Shown: in pieces, positions 9,214 to 17,195 of the stretch
How the letters are laid out: the number at the start of each line of letters is the position of its first letter
Position numbering within the stretch: the stretch's first letter is position 1
Assembly: GCA_050692555.1 (NCBI GenBank)
Contig: JBOGVS010000004.1
Location: forward strand, 1 to 64,000
Direction: 5' to 3'
DNA from: DAITPV01 sp050692555
GTDB lineage: Bacteria; Actinomycetota; UBA4738; CALAEC01
Length of the DNA stretch: 64,000 bases
Made by a program: the position numbers and the translations under genes
Notes under the pieces: model-generated
What the model was told of the DNA's origin: nothing
The model's input: the letters and a program-made list of their open reading frames with translations, nothing else
Database searches by the model: none

Positions 9214-9623
9214 CCCACGCGCTCCTGGACCTCGCGCAGCCGTGCCACCACACCCTCGAGGATGGCCACCGCCACGCTGGGGTTCTTGATCAGGAACGGC
9301 TTGAAGTACATGGCCTCGAACACCAGGCACTCCACCGGCTCGACCGCGGTCACGGTGGCGGAGCGGGGGCGACGGCCCAGGAGAGCCATCTCTCCGACGA
9401 AGTCGCCCGGCTTGAGCTCGTGGGTCTTGCCCCCGGCCTCGACGGTGGCCCGGCCGGACATGATCACGTACATCGCCTGGCCCTGGGTGTCCTTGGCGAT
9501 GATGGTGTCGCCGGCCCCGAACGTCTTGCGCTCGCCGACCTTGGCCACCCGCTGGAGGTCCTCGGGGGTGAGCTCCTCGAAGAATGGGATCTTGCGCAGG
9601 CTCTCGGCGTCGGTGGTGGTCAT
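9210..9623 (-). CDS. Stand-alone cyclic-nucleotide-binding domain protein
   Basis: A 137-residue protein made of a single Crp/FNR-type cNMP-binding fold: N-terminal helix, beta-roll (GDTIIAKDTQGQAMYVIMSG), phosphate-binding cassette (DFVGEMALLGRRPRSATVTA) and C-terminal helices. The cassette keeps the G-E-x-A-L core and the Arg/Ser-Ala part used to bind cyclic nucleotide phosphate. There is no HTH domain, so it is not a DNA-binding regulator by itself. It starts in an ATGA overlap with the upstream receiver-domain gene and overlaps the downstream membrane-protein gene by 4 bp. I infer an adaptor linking a nucleotide signal to a partner, perhaps the membrane protein. Confidence 0.85.
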   Translation of the reverse strand: MTTTDAESLRKIPFFEELTPEDLQRVAKVGERKTFGAGDTIIAKDTQGQAMYVIMSGRATVEAGGKTHELKPGDFVGEMALLGRRPRSATVTAVEPVECLVFEAMYFKPFLIKNPSVAVAILEGVVARLREVQERVG

Positions 9624-10006
9624 GAGGGGGCTCCTCCCTTGCGTGCCGCCGACCAGGCCGCTTCAAGCCGGTCGGGGTCGAACTCGGACTTGGGGATGTA
9701 GGCCGCCGCCCCGGCCTCGGTGGCCTGAGGCTCGTACTCCTCGGCCTCGTACGTGGAGACCATCAGGACCACGACCTTGCCGGCGGAGTCCGCGAGGATC
9801 CGGCGGGTGGCCTCCAGGCCGTCGATGCCCGGAAGGTTCAGGTCCATGAGCACCAGGTCGGGGCCGAGCTGGCGAGCAGCTTCCACGGACCCTTCACCCG
9901 TCTCCGCCTCGCCCGCCACCTCGAAGCCGTCGGTGGCCTCCACCACCGCCCGCGCGGCGAGGCGGAAGGGCTCCTGGTCATCGACGATGAGCACTCTGGT
10001 GGCCAT
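9620..10006 (-). CDS. Single-domain response regulator (receiver only)
   Basis: A 128-residue CheY-like receiver domain. The acidic pocket (VDDQE, D9/D10), phospho-acceptor D55 (LVLMDLNLPG), the switch Ser/Thr (MVSTYEAEEY) and the conserved Lys (YIPKSEFDPD) are all visible. No output domain follows; the gene ends in the ATGA overlap with the cNMP-binding gene. Since four kinases sit about 1.5 kb away and no HTH-bearing regulator is present in the window, this receiver is a plausible phosphoryl acceptor for one or more of them, although it is on the opposite strand. That pairing is an inference from proximity. Confidence 0.87.
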   Translation of the reverse strand: MATRVLIVDDQEPFRLAARAVVEATDGFEVAGEAETGEGSVEAARQLGPDLVLMDLNLPGIDGLEATRRILADSAGKVVVLMVSTYEAEEYEPQATEAGAAAYIPKSEFDPDRLEAAWSAARKGGAPS

Positions 10007-10077
10007 CCTGGGGTCAGGGTCTCACGGCGCTGCAGCTCGGGAAAGGATGCCTCCACCACCGGAACCGGGGAGCCAGC

Positions 10078-12162
10078 CTACCGGTGGGTCTCTTCCTTCT
10101 CCTTCTGGGCCTGGGCCACGATCTTGTCGGCCAGGTGCGAGGGGACCTCCTCGTAGTGGGAGAAGGTCATGGAGAACACCCCGCGGCCCCCGGTGATCGA
10201 GCGGAGATCGATCGAGTAGCGGGTCATCTCCGCCTGGGGCACCTGGGCCTTGATCTTGCTCTTCCCGGTGCCCGTGGGCTCCATCCCCAGCACCCGCCCA
10301 CGCTTGGCATTCAGGTCCCCGATGACGTCGGCCATCTGCGAGTCCGGCACCACCACCTCCACGTCGAGAACCGGCTCGAGGAGCACCACCCCGGCCTTCT
10401 GCGCGGCGTCCTTGAGGGCCAGCGATCCGGCGATCTGGAACGCCATGTCCGAGGAGTCCACGGTGTGGAACTTGCCGTCGACCAGCCTGACCCGGAGGTC
10501 CACCATTTGGTGCCCGGTGGTTCCCTCCTGCATCGCCTTCACCAGGCCCTTCTCCACGGAGGAGATGAACTGACTGGGGATGGCCCCGCCCACGATCTTG
10601 TTCACGAACTCGAATCCGGCGCCTCGCTCGAGGGGCTCCGCCTCGATGTGGCAGATCCCGTACTGGCCGTGGCCGCCGCTCTGCTTCACGTGGCGCCCCA
10701 TGGCCTCGACCGGGGCCCGGAGGGTCTCCTTGTAGGGGACCCGGGCGGGACGGGAGACCACCTCCACGCCGAACTTGCGATGCATCCGCTCCGCCATCAC
10801 CTCCAGGTGGGCCTCGCCCATCCCGTACATCACGGTCTCTCGGGTCTCCGGCTGGCGCTCCACCCGGAAGGTGGGGTCCTCCTCCTGCAACCGGGCGAAG
10901 GCGGTGGACAGCTTGTCCTCGTCACCCTGGGTCTTCGGCTCCACGGCCACCGCGTGGAGCGGCTCGGGAAGCTCGAGAGCCGGCAGGGTGATCGGTGACG
11001 ACTTCTCCGACAGGGTGTCGCCGGTGTGCGTCTTGGACAGCTTGGCCACCGCGCCGATGTCTCCCGCGGGGACCTCGGCCACCTGTTCGTGCTCCTTCCC
11101 CCTCATCGTGAACAGCTGGCCGATGCGCTCCTCGGTGCGCTGGGTGGCGTTGTATGGGGTTGAGTCGGGCCGGACGCGGCCGGAGAACACCCGGAACAGG
11201 TTGACCCGTCCCACGTAGGGGTCGGAGATCGTCTTGAACACGAAAGCGGTGAGGGGCCCGGACGGATCACACGGGCGCTCCTCTTCCTGGCCGTCGGTGG
11301 TCATGACCTTGACCGCGGGGCGGTCGACGGGCGAGGGGAACGCATCGGTCACCAGATCGGCCAGGCGGTCCACGCCCATGGCCTTGGTCGCGGAGCCGCA
11401 CACGACCGGGGCGAACTTGGCCTCGGTGATCCCGGCTTTCACCCCCTTGATGATCTCCTCCTCGGACAGCTCCCCTTCCTCCAGGTACTTCTCCAGCAGC
11501 GTGTCGTCGGCCTCGGCCACCGCCTCCGCGAGCTTCTCCCGGTAGGGGTCGGCCTTGCCGGCGATGTCGTCGGGCCAGTCGCCCTCCTCTCCCTTCGGAC
11601 CCGACGGATAGCGGTACGCCCTACGAGAAAGGAGGTCGGCCACTCCCTCGAAGTCGTGCTCCTCGCCGATGGGGAACTGGAGCGGAGCGACCTGGGTTCC
11701 AAATGCCTGCACCAGGCCGTCGAGCGTCCGTTGGAACGAGGCCCGTTCGCGGTCCATCTTGTTGACGAAGAAGGCCCGGGGGAGCCCGTGCTCCACAGCC
11801 AGCTCCCACACCACCTCGTGCTGGACCTCGACGCCGTCCACCGCCGACACCACGAACAGGCAGGCGTCGACCGCTCTGAGGGCGGCGCGAACGTCGCCGA
11901 TGAAGTCCGCGTACCCCGGGGCGTCCAGGACGTTGATCTTCGCGCCGCTCCACTCGATCGGCGCCAGGGCCAGGGACACGCTGATCTGCTTCTTGGTCTC
12001 CTCAGGCTCGAAGTCCGTGACGGTGTTGCCGTCCTCCACCGTGCCCATTCGGGTGGTCACGCCGGCCGCGAACAGGAGCGCCTCGGAGAGAGACGTCTTG
12101 CCGGCGCCTCCGTGGCCTACCAGCAGGACGTTGCGGATGGAGGCTGGTTCGTACGTCTTCAC
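10078..12162 (-). CDS. Elongation factor G-like translational GTPase (EF-G2 type)
   Basis: A 694-residue paralog of EF-G. The GTPase motifs are G16-T23 (GHGGAGKT), DAPGYADF (80-87) and NKMD (134-137), followed by EF-G domains II-V. Canonical EF-G has GHxDAGKT and DTPGHVDF, so G1 (Gly for Asp) and G3 (Ala for Thr, Tyr for His) are altered, as in the EF-G-like family, which is distinct from the str-operon fusA. The frame is open upstream to 12729, but GTG 12162 is chosen: the protein then starts at the usual place before G1, with GGGGAG 5 nt upstream. A TATAAT hexamer lies at 12190-12195 on this strand. It is monocistronic. Confidence 0.88.
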   Translation of the reverse strand: MKTYEPASIRNVLLVGHGGAGKTSLSEALLFAAGVTTRMGTVEDGNTVTDFEPEETKKQISVSLALAPIEWSGAKINVLDAPGYADFIGDVRAALRAVDACLFVVSAVDGVEVQHEVVWELAVEHGLPRAFFVNKMDRERASFQRTLDGLVQAFGTQVAPLQFPIGEEHDFEGVADLLSRRAYRYPSGPKGEEGDWPDDIAGKADPYREKLAEAVAEADDTLLEKYLEEGELSEEEIIKGVKAGITEAKFAPVVCGSATKAMGVDRLADLVTDAFPSPVDRPAVKVMTTDGQEEERPCDPSGPLTAFVFKTISDPYVGRVNLFRVFSGRVRPDSTPYNATQRTEERIGQLFTMRGKEHEQVAEVPAGDIGAVAKLSKTHTGDTLSEKSSPITLPALELPEPLHAVAVEPKTQGDEDKLSTAFARLQEEDPTFRVERQPETRETVMYGMGEAHLEVMAERMHRKFGVEVVSRPARVPYKETLRAPVEAMGRHVKQSGGHGQYGICHIEAEPLERGAGFEFVNKIVGGAIPSQFISSVEKGLVKAMQEGTTGHQMVDLRVRLVDGKFHTVDSSDMAFQIAGSLALKDAAQKAGVVLLEPVLDVEVVVPDSQMADVIGDLNAKRGRVLGMEPTGTGKSKIKAQVPQAEMTRYSIDLRSITGGRGVFSMTFSHYEEVPSHLADKIVAQAQKEKEETHR

Positions 12163-12189
12163 GGCGGCTCCCCGGTCGCGGAAAGACCG

Positions 12190-12195
12190 ATTATA
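12190..12195 (-). promoter_or_regulatory. -10 element (TATAAT) for the EF-G-like gene
   Basis: The minus strand reads a consensus TATAAT here, 27 nt before the GTG start of the EF-G-like gene. The -35 region 17 nt further upstream (CTCTCG) is poor. The intergenic gap is only 75 bp and also serves the divergent lipid cluster, where TACGCT lies 9 nt before ATG 12238. Confidence 0.55.
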
Positions 12196-12237
12196 GGCGC
12201 GCTCCCCGGACCCGAGAGTTGCTACGCTCGGCGGGCG

Positions 12238-12765
12238 ATGGTCTTTCGCGTCCCCGCCCGTCCCTCCGTCGTGGCCGCGCTGCTCGTGGTCACCGGCCTG
12301 GGGGCCGTGGCCGCCGGGGCCCTGGTCCTGTTCGATCAATACCCCCTGGCCGGGCTGTGCACCGCCGTGGCGGGGGGGGCCTCGGTCCTGGCAGGGATGG
12401 GGGCCCGAGACACGAGGATGCCCCGCCTGGTGTTCGCCGACCACGCCGTGGAGCGGGTAATGGAGGCCGTGGTGTTCGGGGCGGTGGCCTGGGACGTGGC
12501 GCCCGCCTCGGCATGGACCGCCGGGGCGGCGCTGGCCGCGCTGGTGGCTTCGTACCTGGCGTCGTACCTCCCGGCCAAGGCCCTGGGGCTCGGATTCCGG
12601 ATGCACGAGCGGCTGCCGTTCCGATCCGTGCGGCTCACGCTGGTGGCTGTGGGTCTCCTGGTCCCCGACCTCCTGGGGGCGGCCCTGGCCGCGGCGGCGC
12701 TGGTGTCGCTGGAACCGGTCATCCGGCACGGGCTGGCCGTGGGACGGCAGCGGGAGGCCGGGTGA
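12238..12765 (+). CDS. Membrane protein resembling a degenerate CDP-alcohol phosphatidyltransferase
   Basis: A 175-residue membrane protein with hydrophobic segments near 12-32, 37-55, 78-95, 99-115 and 135-160. It lies where actinobacterial PIM clusters normally encode phosphatidylinositol-phosphate synthase, directly before the acyltransferase and PimA. That family needs D-xx-DG-xx-AR plus a second motif with two further Asp. Here SVLAGMGAR can be aligned with the first motif, with both Asp replaced (Ser, Ala) but G and AR kept. FADHAVERV can be aligned with FLDxxLDRV, with one Asp kept and one changed to Glu. By this hand alignment it would be inactive or repurposed; homology needs a profile search. 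It overlaps the next gene by GTGA. Confidence 0.5.
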   Translation: MVFRVPARPSVVAALLVVTGLGAVAAGALVLFDQYPLAGLCTAVAGGASVLAGMGARDTRMPRLVFADHAVERVMEAVVFGAVAWDVAPASAWTAGAALAALVASYLASYLPAKALGLGFRMHERLPFRSVRLTLVAVGLLVPDLLGAALAAAALVSLEPVIRHGLAVGRQREAG

Positions 12766-13721
12766 GCGAGGAGGCCTCCGCCGGCCCGGAGTCCTTGAAG
12801 GACCGGCTGTCGTACGCGGGGTTCGCGGCCGTGGAGCGGCTGGCGATGGCGCTGCCGGAGGCGTGGGGACGGAACCTGTTCGACCTCGGAGGGGAGGCGG
12901 CGTTCTTCCTGGCCCCGAAGACTCGCCGGGTGGTCGAGTCGAACCTGGCTCGGGTGCTGGGCCGGGAGCTGGGGTCGCCGGAGGTCCGAGCGGCGGCCCG
13001 GGAGGCGTTCCACTCCTACGCTCGGTACTGGTTCGAGGCCTTCCGGGTCCGGGTGATGCCGGATCAGGAGGTCCTGAACCGGTTCCGGATCGATGGACGT
13101 GAGCATCTCGTACGGGCCGTTCAGGACGGGAAGGGCGTCATCATGGCCCTTCCGCACATGGGGAACTGGGATGCCGCCGGGAAGTGGGTGGCCCTCCAGG
13201 GATGGCGGATCAGCGCCGTGGCCGAGCTGCTTCGCCCCGAGCGGGTGTTCCGTCTGTTCCTGGACCACCGGAAGGCGCTGGGCTTGAACGTCGTTCCGCT
13301 CGACGACGACCGAAAGGTCGGCGAGGACCTGGTCCGCCTGCTCGGGGAGAACCACGTCCTGGCTCTGGTCTCCGACCGCGATCTCAAGGGCCGTGGCGTT
13401 CTGGTGGAGATGTTCGGCGAGAAACGAAGGATGCCGGCCGGGCCGGCCCTGCTGGCGCTGGCCACCGAGTCTCCCCTGATGGCCTGCTCGGTCTACGACA
13501 CCGCGGACGGATGGCTGATCGTCATGCGCCCGGTTGAGGTCGAACGCACCGGGAACCTCCGAGCGGACGTGGCCGCATTGACCCGGCGGTTGGCGGCGGA
13601 GTTCGAGCGATCCATCGCCGCGGCGCCCACCCAGTGGCACATGTTCCAGCCGGCCTGGGACGAGGCGGACGCTGCCGACGGCGACGAGACCGTTCCCTCC
13701 GCCGCGGTTACCGGCCCATGA
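12762..13721 (+). CDS. Phosphatidylinositol mannoside acyltransferase (LPLAT/HtrB family)
   Basis: A 319-residue lysophospholipid acyltransferase-like protein. It shows the HxxxxD catalytic motif as HMGNWD (H132, D137), preceded by GKGVIMALP, and the later SDRDLKGRGV and MPAGPALLAL stretches typical of the LpxL/HtrB and PatA group. In Actinobacteria the enzyme beside PimA adds a fatty acyl chain to a mannose of PIM at the inner membrane face. The start is GTG 12762 in a GTGA overlap, although the frame is open further upstream. The end overlaps pimA by ATGA. The cluster context fixes the substrate better than the sequence alone does. Confidence 0.87.
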   Translation: MSEEASAGPESLKDRLSYAGFAAVERLAMALPEAWGRNLFDLGGEAAFFLAPKTRRVVESNLARVLGRELGSPEVRAAAREAFHSYARYWFEAFRVRVMPDQEVLNRFRIDGREHLVRAVQDGKGVIMALPHMGNWDAAGKWVALQGWRISAVAELLRPERVFRLFLDHRKALGLNVVPLDDDRKVGEDLVRLLGENHVLALVSDRDLKGRGVLVEMFGEKRRMPAGPALLALATESPLMACSVYDTADGWLIVMRPVEVERTGNLRADVAALTRRLAAEFERSIAAAPTQWHMFQPAWDEADAADGDETVPSAAVTGP

Positions 13722-14815
13722 GGATCGCCCTGGCGTGTCCCTACGCGTGGGACGCGCCGGGTGGGGTCCAGGTCCACGTTCGCCAGCTGGCTCTCCGGCT
13801 TCGCGATCGCGGCCATCGGGTGCTGGTCCTGGCGCCGTCGGGGACCCGGCCGGCCGATGGGTTCGTCCGGGTGGTCGGCCGCCCCATCCGCATCCCGTAC
13901 AACCAGTCGGTGGCGCCCATCGCCCCGTCGCCTGCCGTGGCGGCCCGGGTTCGTCGAGCCCTGGATGAGTTCCACCCCGACGTGGTCCACACGCACGAGC
14001 CCCTGGTCCCGGGCGTGGGGATGTTCGCCGCGCGGGCCGACCGGGCGCCCGTGGTGGCCACGTTCCACGCGTTCGCCGCCGGAGCACGGCTCTTCGATCT
14101 GGCGGCCCCGCTGCTCCGTCCGGTGTGGCGGCGGCTGGCGGCCCGGATCGCGGTGTCGGAGGCCGCCGCGTCGTTCGTTTCCCGGCGGTTCTCCGAAGAC
14201 GGCGTCCGGGTCATCCCCAACGGCGCCGACGTGGAACTGTTCGCCGAGGCCACTCCCGCGGTCCTCCCGGAGGGGCGGCGGATCCTGTTCGTGAACCGCC
14301 TGGATCCCCGGAAGGGATTCCCGGTCATGGTGGAGGCGTTTCGGCGCCTGGCCGCCGAGCGTCCCGACGTCCTCCTGGTGGTGGCGGGGGAGGGCCGGGA
14401 CCGGGTGGCTCTCCATGGCCTCCCCATCGAGGCCCGGGCCCGGGTGATCATGCTGGGGACCGTCCCTCACGACGATCTCCCGCCCTATCACGCCGCCTGT
14501 GAGGTGTTCTGCGCCCCGTCCACCGGACGGGAGAGCTTCGGCTTGGTGCTGGTGGAGGCCATGGCCGCCGGCCTCCCCGTGGTGGCCTCGGACATCCCCG
14601 GGTATCGAGAGGTGGTCCGGGACGGAGAAGACGGGATCCTGATCCCCCCGCGTGACCCGGAGGCCCTGGCCCAGGCCGTGGCCCTTCTGCTGGACGACGA
14701 GGGCGCCCGCGACCTCTACGCGCGGACCGGACGGGATCGGGCCCGGCGGTTCTCCTGGGACACGGTGGCCGGAGAGATCGAAGAGGTGTACGCCGAGGTG
14801 TCCGGTGGCTCCTGA
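13718..14815 (+). CDS. pimA: Phosphatidyl-myo-inositol mannosyltransferase PimA (GT4)
   Basis: A 365-residue GT-B fold glycosyltransferase. The N-terminus MRIALACPYAWDAPGGVQVH is the acceptor-side glycine loop characteristic of PimA. The GT4 signature E-x7-E is at E272-E280 (ESFGLVLVEA), after NRLDPRKGF, the hinge and nucleotide-sugar region. PimA transfers mannose from GDP-mannose to the inositol of phosphatidylinositol, the first step of PIM synthesis. ATG 13718 lies in the ATGA overlap with the acyltransferase gene. The three-gene order (phosphatidyltransferase-like, acyltransferase, pimA) is the classical actinobacterial arrangement. Confidence 0.9.
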   Translation: MRIALACPYAWDAPGGVQVHVRQLALRLRDRGHRVLVLAPSGTRPADGFVRVVGRPIRIPYNQSVAPIAPSPAVAARVRRALDEFHPDVVHTHEPLVPGVGMFAARADRAPVVATFHAFAAGARLFDLAAPLLRPVWRRLAARIAVSEAAASFVSRRFSEDGVRVIPNGADVELFAEATPAVLPEGRRILFVNRLDPRKGFPVMVEAFRRLAAERPDVLLVVAGEGRDRVALHGLPIEARARVIMLGTVPHDDLPPYHAACEVFCAPSTGRESFGLVLVEAMAAGLPVVASDIPGYREVVRDGEDGILIPPRDPEALAQAVALLLDDEGARDLYARTGRDRARRFSWDTVAGEIEEVYAEVSGGS

Positions 14816-14823
14816 GCGAGGAC

Positions 14824-15153
14824 CTACTTGGGCGGCAGCGTATGGACGAATTCGCGTGCCCTCGAGACCCAATGCCGAAGTCTGGCCTCGGTCTTCACAC
14901 CTGCCGGGTCGACGAACACGAACCCCTTCGACGGGCGGCCGGTGAAGTCCATGGGTCGCACGTGGGGTTCCTCGATGGCCTGGTGAGCTCCATCGACGCC
15001 GAGCCGCAACATCAGATCGTCCCCGATGACCCCGCAGCACATGTGCCCGTTGATCATGAACGCGAGCCCGCCGAACATCTTGCGCTCTTCCACGTCCTCG
15101 CCCTCAACCAGGATCTTCTTGACCCTGGACGCCAGGCGTTCGCTGAAGGCCAC
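14824..15153 (-). CDS. TfoX N-terminal domain protein
   Basis: A 109-residue single-domain protein of the TfoX/Sxy N-terminal family, recognised by ERKMFGGLAFMINGHMCCGV near residues 23-42, DLMLRLG, and RPMDFTGRPSKGFVFVDP. Stand-alone members of this family are common in Actinobacteria and have no established biochemical role; the link to competence applies to the longer proteobacterial Sxy. The start is GTG 15153. It ends 8 bp from the convergent pimA stop. Confidence 0.85.
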   Translation of the reverse strand: MAFSERLASRVKKILVEGEDVEERKMFGGLAFMINGHMCCGVIGDDLMLRLGVDGAHQAIEEPHVRPMDFTGRPSKGFVFVDPAGVKTEARLRHWVSRAREFVHTLPPK

Positions 15154-15238
15154 TTACGCTCCTTCCGCGAGTGCCATCATGGTCCTCTCACCTCTTCGAC
15201 GAGTGGACCCAGTCGAGATCGACAGCTGATCCGAAGAT

Positions 15239-15661
15239 CTACCGGCGGGTGCGGGACCGGCAGGAGCGGCACAGTCCGTACACGTCGGCCCGGTGGCCGG
15301 TCACGCTGAAGCCTCGGCGGCGGGCCACGGTCGCGGCCCAGTCCTCCACCTCGCACGAGGGAATGGTCTGCACCTGGCCGCAGCGATCGCAGATCAGGTG
15401 GTGATGGTGGACCACCTCGCACAGCTTGTAGGCTACCTCGCCCTCGCCGGCCTCGAACATCTCCGCCGTTCCGGCGGCGGCAAGGGCCCGAAGGGTCCGG
15501 TACACCGTGGCCAGGCCCGGCCCGGTCCGGCTCCTGACCTCCTCGTGGAGGGCCTGGGCGGTCACCGGCCGGTCCTTTCCTTCGAGGGCCCGGATGATGG
15601 CCACCCGCTGGGTGGTGGGGCGGAGTCCGGCGAGCTCGGCGAGTTCGGCGGCCTCGGTCAT
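15239..15661 (-). CDS. zur: Zinc uptake regulator, Fur family (Zur)
   Basis: A 140-residue Fur-family repressor: N-terminal winged helix (RPTTQRVAIIRALEG, GPGLATVYRTLRALAAAG) and a C-terminal dimerisation and metal domain with an HHHH cluster and two Cys pairs (CDRCG, CRSC) for structural zinc. Fur homologs sense different metals, so the Zur call rests on position: it is the last gene of a znuA-znuC-znuB-zur operon, joined to znuB by ATGA. With zinc bound, Zur represses zinc import genes. The palindrome upstream of znuA (18114-18132) is the likely operator, implying that zur represses its own operon. Confidence 0.88.
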   Translation of the reverse strand: MTEAAELAELAGLRPTTQRVAIIRALEGKDRPVTAQALHEEVRSRTGPGLATVYRTLRALAAAGTAEMFEAGEGEVAYKLCEVVHHHHLICDRCGQVQTIPSCEVEDWAATVARRRGFSVTGHRADVYGLCRSCRSRTRR

Positions 15662-16494
15662 CCCGCCTTCCTGGGCCGGTGGCCGGCGGCGGTTCTCCGG
15701 CCGACCACGGTGAACCCCAGGAACGCCCCGATCGCGGTGAGGACGATGGTGGCTCCGGGGACCAGCTCTCCCTGCCAGGCCGCGATGGCCAGTCCGGCCC
15801 ACGCCGAGGCCGCCCCCACCAGCACCGCCCATCCCACCGTGGCCCGGAACGAGTGGGCGACCTTGGAGCCCGCCGCCACGGGGACCACCATCAGCGCGGC
15901 GATCAGCAGCAGGCCGACCACCCGCATCCCGCCCACCACCAGGAGCGCGGTGAGGGCCACCAAAACCAGGTTGAGGCCGTCGACCGGAAGCCCCGCGGCC
16001 CGGGCGGTCTCTTCGTCGAGAGCCACCGCCAGGAGCGGGCGGTACAGGAGGAACACCGCCGCCACCACGAGCGCCCCCAGGATCGCGATGAGGACCACGT
16101 CGGTCCATGACAGCGCGAACAGGCTGCCGAACAGCACCGACAGCACCGAGGTGTTGAACCTTCCTGCCAGACTGAGCCCCACCGCTCCGGCCGCGATGCC
16201 CAGGTAGAAGATCAGGGCCAGGGACAGGTCGCCGGTCAGCCGCCCGCGGACCCTGAGGGCCTCGAGGGCCACGGCCCCCACCAGCGCCACGATTAGCGCC
16301 CCCCACACCCCGGAGATGCCGGCCAGCGCACCGAAGGCCACCCCGGCCAGCGCCAGGTGGCCGATGCCATCGCCGACAAGCGACAGACGACGCTGAACCA
16401 GGAACGCCCCGACCACGGGAGCCGCCAGCCCCACGATGGTGGCCGCGACCAGAGCTCGCTGTCCGAAGCCCGCGGTGAACAGGAGGTCGATCAC
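15658..16494 (-). CDS. znuB: Zinc ABC transporter permease ZnuB
   Basis: A 278-residue ABC-3 family permease with eight or nine hydrophobic segments, including the family's RRLSLVGDGIGHLALAGVAF and the late GGMRVVGLLLIAALMVVPVA. ABC-3 permeases import zinc or manganese with a cluster-9 binding protein. GTG 16494 is the start, in a GTGA overlap with znuC, and the end overlaps zur by ATGA. The metal assignment to zinc is an inference from the adjacent Zur-type regulator. Confidence 0.9.
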   Translation of the reverse strand: MIDLLFTAGFGQRALVAATIVGLAAPVVGAFLVQRRLSLVGDGIGHLALAGVAFGALAGISGVWGALIVALVGAVALEALRVRGRLTGDLSLALIFYLGIAAGAVGLSLAGRFNTSVLSVLFGSLFALSWTDVVLIAILGALVVAAVFLLYRPLLAVALDEETARAAGLPVDGLNLVLVALTALLVVGGMRVVGLLLIAALMVVPVAAGSKVAHSFRATVGWAVLVGAASAWAGLAIAAWQGELVPGATIVLTAIGAFLGFTVVGRRTAAGHRPRKAG

Positions 16495-17195
16495 GTCGCC
16501 GCTTCCTGCTGTTGATGAAACTCGGCGTGCGAAAGGTCTCGGGCCCGTCCGTCTTCCATGAACAGGATGCGGTCGGACACCTCGTGGAAGTCGTCGGGAT
16601 CGTGAGACACGACCATCACCGCAGCGCCTTCGTCTGCCCGGCGCTTGAGCTCCTGGACCAGCCTGGGTCGGAACGCCCGGTCGATCCCGGTGGTCGGCTC
16701 GTCGAGGATGAGGACCGGGCGCTCGCCGACCAGTGCGCGGGCGATCACGGCCCGCTGCTGCTGGCCTCCGGAGAGCTCGAACACGCACTCCCGGGCCAGA
16801 TCCGTCAGTCCCGTGGCCGCCAGGGCCGCGTCGATCTCCCCCCCATCGGCGCCTCCTCTCCACCAGCCCACCAGGGGGTGCGAAGGGGTGGCCCCGGCCG
16901 CCACCACCTCGGCGACGGAGACCGGGAGCACCATGCCGCCGGCTGATCCCTGGGGCGCGTACCCGATGAATCGCCGGATGGAGGGGTCGGAAGCCGGCCG
17001 TCCCAGCACCAGGACCTGGCCGGCGTTGGGGGAGAGCAGCCCGACCACCAGCTTGATGAGGGTCGACTTCCCGGAGCCATTGGGGCCGGTGAGCACCACG
17101 AACTGACCACGCTCGACCGAGAGGTCGATATCCTCCAGGACGGGGATCGGACCGTACCCGAACCGCACCCCTCGGATCTCCACGGCCGCACTCAC
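16491..17195 (-). CDS. znuC: Zinc ABC transporter ATP-binding protein ZnuC
   Basis: A 234-residue ABC ATPase: Walker A GPNGSGKST, Q-loop near IGYAPQGS, signature LSGGQQQR, Walker B VLILDEPTTG and the switch His in VVSHDPDDFHEVSDRI. It energises ZnuB. TTG 17201 would add two residues, but GTG 17195 makes the same 4-bp GTGA overlap with the upstream gene as every other junction in this operon and is preferred. Confidence 0.9.
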   Translation of the reverse strand: MSAAVEIRGVRFGYGPIPVLEDIDLSVERGQFVVLTGPNGSGKSTLIKLVVGLLSPNAGQVLVLGRPASDPSIRRFIGYAPQGSAGGMVLPVSVAEVVAAGATPSHPLVGWWRGGADGGEIDAALAATGLTDLARECVFELSGGQQQRAVIARALVGERPVLILDEPTTGIDRAFRPRLVQELKRRADEGAAVMVVSHDPDDFHEVSDRILFMEDGRARDLSHAEFHQQQEAAT

